Positions 57,868-64,000 of a stretch of DNA of 64,000 nt are shown here, piece after piece. Source of the stretch: Spyradocola sp050942925 (GTDB taxonomy: Bacteria > Bacillota > Clostridia > Christensenellales > UBA1750); NCBI GenBank assembly GCA_050942925.1, contig JBMNOF010000001.1, positions 62,001 through 126,000 on the forward strand. The letters run 5' to 3'. A program made the translations under genes and the position numbers. Within the stretch, counting starts at the first letter, position 1, and each line of letters begins with the position of its first letter. The notes below the pieces were generated by a model, which saw nothing but the letters and a program-made list of their open reading frames with translations, was not told where the DNA came from and did no database searches.

Positions 57868-59604
57868 TTAGCCTTCCGCGCTCTCCGTGGGGGCCTCGCT
57901 CGCAGCGGGCTCCGCAGAGGCAGCGGGCTCCTCGGAAGCAGCGGGCTCCTCGGAAGCAGCGGGCTCCTCAGAAGCAGCGGGCTCCTCAGAAGCAGTGGGC
58001 TCCGCAGAGGCAGCGGGCACTTCCACCGCGCCGACGGTCGCTCTCCACTCGTCGTACTGCGCCTGGACATCGGCCTTCAGCTCGTCAAGGCCAGCGGCCT
58101 TCAGGTCGGCGATGTACTGGGGCAGAGCCGTGGAGGGATCCACAGCGCCGGAGATCAGCGCGTTGTTCATGCCATCGGCGACGTTGTTCAGAGACGCCAT
58201 GATGGTCTCCATCTCATCGGGCATCTTGTAGCGGAAGCCCAGGGACGGGTGCGCGACGGCATCCGCAGAGTAATCCTGCAGGAGCTGGTTCTTCTCAGGA
58301 TCCTCGTCAACGGTCACGTCCTGCAGAACGGTGTTGCCGAAGGTCCAAGCGCCGCCGTGCGCGCTGTACCAAGAGGAGTCGATCAGCTCAACGCGGCCGT
58401 CATCCGCAAAGGTCCACATGGTCTCCGGCACGCCAAAGACCAGCATGTCCAGCAGGGTGGTGTCGCTGTACATCATGTTGATGAACTTCATCGCGACATC
58501 CGGATGCTCACAGGTGACAGGAATGGCGAGCATAGCGCCACCGGTGTGGTTGGTGGTGACGATCTTGGGCTGGGTGTAAACTTCCGTCAGGTTCAGGTTC
58601 GGGTTGCCGGAGGCATTCTTCATCTCCTGAGCCTTGATGTTGTTGCCCTTCAGGGGCGCGGTGTAGACCAGGAACTCGCCCGCGTTGAACTGGGTCAGCG
58701 CGTCGTACTGCGCAAGAGCGGTGTCGGGATGGACATAGCCAGCCTGCGCGTACTTGTACATGATCTGTGCGTAGTTCGCGTACTCCTCAGACTCCCAGAC
58801 GGAGTAGACGGTGTTGTCCCAGGTGCCGTCCTCCTTGGGGGAGAGGTAGGTGCTCAGCAGGTTGTAGGTCAGACCCGCGACGAAGCTCTCGCTCCAGGGA
58901 TCCTCACACCAACGACGGTCGGTGACGTAGGGGTACTGATCGGGATGGAGCTCCTTGTACGCAGCCAGGTAGGGCTCCAGATCCGCGATGCCGGTGATCG
59001 TGGTGGGGTCCATGCCGACCTCGTTGGCCGCATCGATGTTCACGATGTAGCCATTGGGAACGCACAGCTCCTTGTTGACAGGCACCGCGTAGTTGATACC
59101 GTCAATCTGGGTACCGGTGATGAACAGCGGGTTCAGGCTGTTGGTGATGTCCTGGCCGTAGGTCTCCAGCAGGTTGCCGTACGCGCCGTTGTCATCGTTC
59201 AGCGCCGTGAACAGGCCCTGCATAACGGAACGGGTGTACTGCTTCCAGTCCGCCGTGAAGAACAGGTCAATCGGCTCGCCGGACTGCAGAGCGGTCAGCG
59301 CGCGGGAATCCCAGTCCGCCCAGCTGACGATGCGGAACTCCACGTTCGCGCCGATCAGGGGCTCAATGTAGGCGTTGATCGCATCCTGGACGGACTCGCG
59401 GGAGCTCGTGTCCTGGTTGCCGATCTCGTAATACAGCAAGTTGACAACTTCACCGGTCTCGGTGCTGGCGGTGGGCTCGCTGCTCTCAGTCGCAGCGCCA
59501 TCCGTGGTGGCCGGAGACTCGGCGGGCTCTTCCGTGCCGGTGCAAGCGGTCATCGCGAACACCATGGCCAGCGCAAGAACCAACGCAAGAATCTTCTTGG
59601 TCAT
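57868..59604 (-). CDS. ABC-type extracellular solute-binding lipoprotein, paralog 1
   Basis: 578 residues. Signal peptide with lipobox MTAC (Cys21), then an acidic Ser/Thr/Glu linker (about 22-52). The binding domain resembles the LplA/DUF3502 type of carbohydrate-binding proteins (DLFFTADWKQYTRSVMQGL; NYAVPVNKELCVPNGY; LEPYLAAYKELHPDQYPY). The C-terminal ~45 residues are AASEEP repeats coded by an 18-base tandem repeat. The permease and ATPase are not in the window. It has its own promoter and terminator. The ligand is probably an oligosaccharide (inference). Confidence 0.88.
   Translation of the reverse strand: MTKKILALVLALAMVFAMTACTGTEEPAESPATTDGAATESSEPTASTETGEVVNLLYYEIGNQDTSSRESVQDAINAYIEPLIGANVEFRIVSWADWDSRALTALQSGEPIDLFFTADWKQYTRSVMQGLFTALNDDNGAYGNLLETYGQDITNSLNPLFITGTQIDGINYAVPVNKELCVPNGYIVNIDAANEVGMDPTTITGIADLEPYLAAYKELHPDQYPYVTDRRWCEDPWSESFVAGLTYNLLSTYLSPKEDGTWDNTVYSVWESEEYANYAQIMYKYAQAGYVHPDTALAQYDALTQFNAGEFLVYTAPLKGNNIKAQEMKNASGNPNLNLTEVYTQPKIVTTNHTGGAMLAIPVTCEHPDVAMKFINMMYSDTTLLDMLVFGVPETMWTFADDGRVELIDSSWYSAHGGAWTFGNTVLQDVTVDEDPEKNQLLQDYSADAVAHPSLGFRYKMPDEMETIMASLNNVADGMNNALISGAVDPSTALPQYIADLKAAGLDELKADVQAQYDEWRATVGAVEVPAASAEPTASEEPAASEEPAASEEPAASEEPAASAEPAASEAPTESAEG
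57902..58009 (-). repeat. 18-base tandem repeat coding the AASEEP tail
   Basis: Six near-identical 18-base units (GCAGCGGGCTCCTCGGAA type on the + strand) plus a partial seventh. They are in frame and code for the low-complexity tail of solute-binding protein 1. The copy number is likely to vary. Confidence 0.9.
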
Positions 59605-59689
59605 GTCCTTTTTCCTCCTTAGACTTCGCTCTTACAGAGCGCTCCCGGGCGATTCCCCCCCCCGGAAACGCTCCCGTTGAACGATGGAG

Positions 59690-59718
59690 ATTATACCACC
59701 TCTCATAACAGTTTGCAA
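59690..59718 (-). promoter_or_regulatory. Promoter of solute-binding lipoprotein gene 1
   Basis: Minus strand: -35 TTGCAA (59713-59718), perfect -10 TATAAT (59690-59695), spacer 17; leader about 80 nt. Confidence 0.8.
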
Positions 59719-59805
59719 CACTTTGTTAAAAGCAATTTCCGGCATTTTTTGTGGATTGTGTCCAAATTCTGACGAAAAAACTTTTACAAATCAAATAAAT
59801 TTACA

Positions 59806-59866
59806 TGCACGAAACAGAACACAATAGAATTTTACATAGTTGCAAAAATACAACTAATTTCGTGCA
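59806..59866. promoter_or_regulatory. Nested dyad, possible operator
   Basis: TGCACGAAA (59806-59814) and TTTCGTGCA (59858-59866) are perfect inverted copies. Inside them TAGTTG (59837-59842) and CAACTA (59851-59856) form a second dyad. The element lies about 90 bases upstream of the -35 of solute-binding gene 1. Confidence 0.4.
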
Positions 59867-60090
59867 AATTTTCCCCTTTCCATTCTTATGAATATTTCTT
59901 AAAATAGAATGGTTATGTAAAACGGTAATTTTTAGAATTTTGAGTGTGTCCTTCTGTTTTTTTCAAGCAATGGCTTTCTTTACCCCATCTTTTTCAAATT
60001 CCTTCTTCTTTTCCAAAAATTTGGCGGAGCGTTCCAAAGAACGTTCCGCTTTACATAACGCAGAATTAACCTTTTTGCTTTCCTCCCGGA

Positions 60091-60128
60091 GAAAAACAGG
60101 CCCCGAAGAGGGAATCCTCTTCGGGGCC
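60091..60128 (-). terminator. Terminator of solute-binding lipoprotein gene 2
   Basis: Perfect 13-bp stem (60099-60111 / 60116-60128), 4-base loop; the minus strand continues TGTTTTTC. Confidence 0.92.
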
Positions 60129-60155
60129 CACAAGGGCTTTGTTCAGTCGAACTGC

Positions 60156-61847
60156 TTAGGCAGCCGCACCATCATCGGCAGCAGCGGCGTCGTCGGTCGC
60201 AGCAGCGGCATCATCCGTCGCAGCAGCGGTGTCGTCAGTCGTCGCGGTGGAATCCTTCGTGGCCTTCCACTCGTTGTACTGGCGCTCGATGTCCGCCTTC
60301 AGCTCGTCCAGGCCAGCGGCCTTCAGATCGGAGATGTACTGCGGCAGGGCAGTGGAGGGATCCACAGCACCGGTCAGCAGAGAGCGGTTCATAGCATCCT
60401 GCACGTTAACAACGGCAGCCAGCTGCGTCTCGAGCTCAACGGGAACGATGTAACGGAAGCCAAGGGAGGGATGCATGATGGCATCAGCAGAGTACTCCTG
60501 GAGCTTCTGGTTCTTCTCCGGGTCCTCATCGGTGGTGACATCCTGGATCGCGGTGTTACCCATGGTCCAAGCGCCGCCGTGCACGCCGTACCAAGAGGGA
60601 TCGAGCAGCTCAACGCGGCCGTCCTCAGCGAACTCCCACTGCACGCCCTGAACGCCGAAGAGCATCATGTCAAGCAGCTCGGTGTCAGTGTGCATGAGGT
60701 TGATGTACTGCATGGCCTTGACCGGATCTTCACTGGTCACGGGGATGGCGAGCATGGAGCCGCCAGCGTGCGTGGTGATGCAGACCTTGCCCTGCATGTA
60801 GATCTCCTGGAGGTTGAGGTCGAGGTTACCGGAGGTGATCATCATCTCCTGGGCCTTGATGTTCTCGCCCTTCAGAGGAGCAGAGATGAACAGCCACTCG
60901 CCAGCCGCGAACGGAGCGGAGGTGTTGACGTCGAAGGAAGTCAAGGGGCTATCGGGATGGACATAACCAGCCTGGAACCACTTGTACATGGTTTCCACGT
61001 GGGCCTTGTTCTCCTCGGTCTCCCAGACGGAGTACCAGGTCTCGTCGAAGACGCCGTTCTCATCGGGGTCGTACTTCTGGGCGATCAGGTTACCGGTCAG
61101 GCCGTTGACCTGGTTCGCAACCCAGGGCTCGTCGCCCCAGCCGCCGTCGTTCAGGTAGCCGTACTGCTCGGGATGGAGCTCCTTGTAAGCCGCCAGGTAG
61201 GGCTCAAAGTCCTCCAGGCAGGTGATGACGGACAGGTCGGTCAGACCAACTTCGTTCGCGGCGTCCATGTTGACGATGAAGCCCATGGGAACGCACAGCT
61301 CCTTGTTGGTGGGAACCGCATAGTTGATGCCGTTCATCTGGGTACCGGTGATGAACGCGGGGTTCAGGCTCTCCAGGATGCCCTGGCCATACTGCTCAAG
61401 CAGGTTGCCATACTGGCCGTTATCATCGTTCAGGGGGAGAAGCAGGTTACGGGTAACCTCGTTAACGTAGCCCTGCCAGTCAGCGGTGAAGAAGATATCG
61501 ATCTTCTCGCCAGCCTGCAGCGCGGTCACAGCACGAGCGTTCCAGTCACCAGCGGAGACGACGACGAAGTTGATGTTCGCGCCGATCAGGGGCTCGATGT
61601 GCTCGTTGATCGCATTCTGGACGGACTCACGCACGGCGTTGTCCTGCATGCCGTACATGTAGTAGGTCAGGGTGTAGACGTCGCCGGAAGGCTCCGCAGC
61701 GGGGGATTCTTCCGTGCCGTCGTCGGTGGCAGCGGGCTCGGTGCCGTCGGCGGCAGGAGATTCCGCAGGAGTCTCGGTCGTTGTGCAGGCGGTCATCGCA
61801 AACACGAGGACCAGCGCCATCAACAACGCCACGATCTTCTTGGTCAT
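60156..61847 (-). CDS. ABC-type extracellular solute-binding lipoprotein, paralog 2
   Basis: 563 residues, same architecture and many shared phrases as paralog 1 (IDIFFTADWQGYVNEV; NYAVPTNKELCVPMGF; GGAWTMGNTAIQDVTTDEDP). Lipobox MTAC, acidic N-terminal linker, LplA-like binding domain. The C-terminal tail of ~30 residues is built of TDDAAAA units, unlike the AASEEP tail of paralog 1. TAAGGAGGAATTTAGC precedes the ATG. Its own terminator makes it a separate unit. Ligand unknown, probably a glycan fragment. Confidence 0.88.
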   Translation of the reverse strand: MTKKIVALLMALVLVFAMTACTTTETPAESPAADGTEPAATDDGTEESPAAEPSGDVYTLTYYMYGMQDNAVRESVQNAINEHIEPLIGANINFVVVSAGDWNARAVTALQAGEKIDIFFTADWQGYVNEVTRNLLLPLNDDNGQYGNLLEQYGQGILESLNPAFITGTQMNGINYAVPTNKELCVPMGFIVNMDAANEVGLTDLSVITCLEDFEPYLAAYKELHPEQYGYLNDGGWGDEPWVANQVNGLTGNLIAQKYDPDENGVFDETWYSVWETEENKAHVETMYKWFQAGYVHPDSPLTSFDVNTSAPFAAGEWLFISAPLKGENIKAQEMMITSGNLDLNLQEIYMQGKVCITTHAGGSMLAIPVTSEDPVKAMQYINLMHTDTELLDMMLFGVQGVQWEFAEDGRVELLDPSWYGVHGGAWTMGNTAIQDVTTDEDPEKNQKLQEYSADAIMHPSLGFRYIVPVELETQLAAVVNVQDAMNRSLLTGAVDPSTALPQYISDLKAAGLDELKADIERQYNEWKATKDSTATTDDTAAATDDAAAATDDAAAADDGAAA

Positions 61848-62319
61848 GCTAAATTCCTCCTTAGAGTGTTTGGTCCATCCCGACCACTGAGGGGGCAGCG
61901 GTGGGTGGGGTCCTTGTACGGTATTTATCCTAACACTTTTTCTTTACAAATGCAATATGCTTTTTAACTCTCTTTGAAATTTTTTTGTGCGACTTGTCCA
62001 AGAATTTTCCCCTTGATTTTGCGGTTATTCCCAAGTTATGGCCTCTTTGGACTTCCATCTTTCTGCAAAAAAGGTGAATTTTCAGTAAATTTAATTATAC
62101 TTCTATCATATTTTTTCTTTACAATGGTTATGACTTGTAAATAAAAAATCCCCTGAACTACAGGGATAATTTCCGTCATTGCTGTCCTACGGCTTTGGCA
62201 ATCGTCTTTTTTTGCGCCATCCTTTGCTGTAGACGCAAGCAACGGAAAACGGCCCCGCGTCGGAGCGCGAGACCGTTTTCCTGTACACCCTTTTGGAGGA
62301 AGAAGAATTGGATTTGTGC
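61848..62319. other. AT-rich intergenic region between solute-binding genes 2 and 3
   Basis: 472 bases without a supported gene. It includes the leader of gene 2, a hairpin followed on the minus strand by six T residues (62142-62167) and a weak stem 62244-62281. Short open frames here lack convincing support. Confidence 0.6.
62142..62167 (-). terminator. Probable terminator of solute-binding lipoprotein gene 3
   Basis: Stem TCCC(C)TG/CAGGGA with a 5-base loop (62148-62167). On the minus strand it is followed by TTTTTTATTT. It lies about 150 bases past the gene, beyond a weaker stem (62244-62252 / 62273-62281) that lacks a T tract. Confidence 0.55.
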
Positions 62320-63909
62320 TTATTCCGCAGTCTGCGTGGTCTTCCACTCTGCATACTGCGCTTCGATGTCCGCCTTGATGTCCTGCAGGCCGGCGGCGTT
62401 GAGCTGCTCGACGTAGGAGGGGATCGCAGTGGCGGGATCCATTGCACCGGTCAGCAGCGCGCGGTTATTGGCTTCCTGCACGTTGTTGACAGCCGCCCAC
62501 TGGCTTTCGAGTTCCGCCGGAACGACGTAACGGAAACCAAGGGTGGGATGCGGGGTCGCGTCCGCGGAGTAATCCTGGAGAAGCTGGTTCTTTTCCGGAT
62601 CCTCAATGGTGGTGACATCCTGGATGACGGTGTTGCCCATGGTCCAAGCTCCGCCGTGCGCGCCGTACCACTGGGAGTCAAGAATCTCGACGCGGCCGTC
62701 CTCAGCAAAGGTCCACATGGTCTCGGGCACGCCGTAGAGCATCATGTCGATCAGCTCGGTGTCGGTGTGCATGAGGTTGATGTACTGCATGGCCTTGGTC
62801 GGATCCTGCGAGGTGACGGGGATGGCGAGCATGGAGCCGCCGGAGTGGGTGGTGACGATGTACTTGCCCTGGCCGTAGATCTCATTCACTTCGAGGTCCG
62901 CGTTGCCGGAGGCATTGACCAGCTCCTGGCCCTTGATGTTGCTGCCCTTCAGGGGCTGCGGGTACACCAGGAAGTTGCCGGTGTTGAACACGTCGGTGGT
63001 GCTGTAGGTGGTCAGAGAGGAGTCGGGATCGATGTAGCCCGCCTGCATCCACTTGTACATCAGCTCGGACTGCTCGCGGTTGTAGTCGGTCTCCCAAACG
63101 GAGTACCAGGTCTCGTCGAAGACGCCGTTCTCATCGCACTCCTGCAGCATGCTGACCAGGTCGCCGTTGAGGTTGGAGACCGCGCCGGGAACCCAGGGAG
63201 AATCGCCCCAAGAACCGTCCGTCAGGTACGGGTACTGGTTCGGATAGAGCTCCTTGTAGGCCGCCAGGTAGGGCTCAAAGTCCGCCGTGCAGGTGATGGT
63301 GGCGGGGTCCATACCGACCTCGGCCGCCGCTTTGACGTTGTAGACCCAGCCCATCGGAACGCACAGTTCCTTGTTGGTGGGAACCGCGTAATTGATGCCT
63401 TCAAACTGCGTACCGGTGATGAACGCGGGGTTCAGGCTCTCCAGAATGCCCTGGCCGTAGGTCTCCAGCAGGTTGCCGTACTTGCCATCATCGTCATTCA
63501 AGGGAGTGAACAAGCCTTGCGTAACGGAGCGAACGTAGCTCAGCCAGTCTGCGGTGAAGAAGATATCGATCGTCTCGCCGGACTGCAGGGCCGTCAGGGC
63601 CTTGTTGTTCCAGTCGCCGGTGGAGATGATCTGGAAGGATACCTTCGCGCCAATCAGCGGCTCCACATAGGCGCTGATCGCTTCCTCAACCTGGTTGCGA
63701 ACGCTGGTATCCTGCATGCCGTAGATGTAGTAGATCAGCGTCAAGTCGCTGCTGCCAGACGTGGCGGCAGGTTCTTCGCTGGCGGGCGTCTCTGCGGTGT
63801 CACCGTCGGTTGCGGCCGGGGAGTCCGCAGGCGTTTCGGTGGTCGTACAGGCGGTCATCGCCAGAACCATCACCAAAACCATGAGCAATGCGATGAGCTT
63901 CTTTAGCAT
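62320..63909 (-). CDS. ABC-type extracellular solute-binding lipoprotein, paralog 3
   Basis: 529 residues, paralogous to the two preceding proteins (IDIFFTADWLSYVRSVTQGL; NYAVPTNKELCVPMGWV; FEPYLAAYKELYPNQYPY). Lipobox MTAC near residue 21 and a Ser/Pro/Glu linker. It ends at the binding domain (WKTTQTAE) without the low-complexity tail of the other two. AAAGGAGGATACC precedes the ATG at 63909. The upstream 90 bases are AT-rich and run out of the window, so the promoter cannot be fully seen. Confidence 0.88.
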   Translation of the reverse strand: MLKKLIALLMVLVMVLAMTACTTTETPADSPAATDGDTAETPASEEPAATSGSSDLTLIYYIYGMQDTSVRNQVEEAISAYVEPLIGAKVSFQIISTGDWNNKALTALQSGETIDIFFTADWLSYVRSVTQGLFTPLNDDDGKYGNLLETYGQGILESLNPAFITGTQFEGINYAVPTNKELCVPMGWVYNVKAAAEVGMDPATITCTADFEPYLAAYKELYPNQYPYLTDGSWGDSPWVPGAVSNLNGDLVSMLQECDENGVFDETWYSVWETDYNREQSELMYKWMQAGYIDPDSSLTTYSTTDVFNTGNFLVYPQPLKGSNIKGQELVNASGNADLEVNEIYGQGKYIVTTHSGGSMLAIPVTSQDPTKAMQYINLMHTDTELIDMMLYGVPETMWTFAEDGRVEILDSQWYGAHGGAWTMGNTVIQDVTTIEDPEKNQLLQDYSADATPHPTLGFRYVVPAELESQWAAVNNVQEANNRALLTGAMDPATAIPSYVEQLNAAGLQDIKADIEAQYAEWKTTQTAE

Positions 63910-64000
63910 TCTGGTATCCTCCTTTTTTTCATGGGTTCCGTCCCATTGGTTTTTCGGTTTGGGGGTTACACAGAGAATAGCATATACTTTTCAAAAAATC

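Larger units (their letters stand above)
59605..60155. other. Long AT-rich intergenic region between solute-binding genes 1 and 2
   Basis: 551 bases without a supported gene. It contains the promoter of gene 1, a nested dyad (59806-59866), a hairpin with a 10-bp stem (60024-60033 / 60040-60049, one G-T pair) and the terminator of gene 2. Its composition contrasts sharply with the GC-rich coding regions. Confidence 0.7.

Noticed and set aside
57902..60245. CRISPR array or mobile repeat
   Set aside because: The repeats are contiguous, in-frame coding units without spacers; they specify low-complexity protein tails.
62036..62179. Possible 47-codon minus-strand gene (MTEIIPVVQG...) coupled to a 14-codon frame upstream
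   Set aside because: It has only a weak AGGA site, its coding region overlaps a hairpin with a T tract that looks like the terminator of solute-binding gene 3, and I see no similarity to known proteins.

Overview
The window is a GC-rich, gene-dense chromosomal segment of an anaerobic, Gram-positive-type bacterium. It most resembles Bacillota, class Clostridia; the exact lineage cannot be fixed from sequence alone. Supporting signs are strong Shine-Dalgarno sites (GGAGG), sigma-A-type promoters, a leucine T-box ahead of leuA, [FeFe]-hydrogenase maturases (HydE, HydF, TM1266-type regulator), a Na+-decarboxylase beta subunit with a membrane pyrophosphatase, a CofE-like protein and many lipoproteins. 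I see no rRNA, tRNA, IS element, prophage or CRISPR array.

Layout, left half. 1-6.7 kb (+): the end of asnS, a decarboxylase beta subunit with a 47-residue gamma-like partner, the membrane pyrophosphatase hppA, and a short KdpD/KdpE-like two-component pair. 6.8-10.1 kb (-): Xaa-Pro aminopeptidase, LrgA, LrgB and a Nudix hydrolase. 10.1-10.6 kb: a divergent spacer with three close DnaA-box-like 9-mers. 10.6-19.8 kb (mostly +): gpsA, an RraA-family gene (-) with a GntR-type palindrome, T-box-leuA, an MFS transporter, and an unrecognised ribbon-helix-helix protein followed by clpB.

Layout, middle. From 19.8 kb on, all genes are on the minus strand. 32.1 to 21.7 kb is a run of ten nearly touching genes: rhamnose isomerase, a GH78 rhamnosidase-like enzyme, a hydroxyacid dehydrogenase, an APH-type kinase, two TIM-barrel isomerases, a rhodanese-TlpA lipoprotein, a CXXC mini-protein, a 4Fe-4S membrane protein and a CofE-like ligase. 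35.0 to 32.2 kb is TM1266-hydE-hydF behind a promoter, about 100 nt of foldable leader and an intrinsic terminator, which has the layout of a riboswitch. 37.5 to 35.0 kb encodes a fusion of a TIM-barrel isomerase with an acyl-CoA synthetase.

Layout, right half. 54.3 to 39.5 kb is an eight-gene operon, the most unusual part of the window. It encodes a vWA-like lipoprotein, a four-helix membrane protein, a tubulin/FtsZ-like GTPase, a 1246-residue protein with an actin/Hsp70-type ATPase, a membrane-anchored coiled-coil protein, a 1348-residue Sel1-repeat protein with one membrane span and an NPCBM-like outer domain, a secreted M14 carboxypeptidase and an SGNH hydrolase. I read it as a candidate envelope machine that couples two cytomotive-type NTPases to cell-surface domains. 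Next come a DUF1846 protein and argS. The last 6 kb holds three tandem paralogous solute-binding lipoproteins, each apparently its own transcription unit, with no permease genes in view; two carry low-complexity C-terminal tails.
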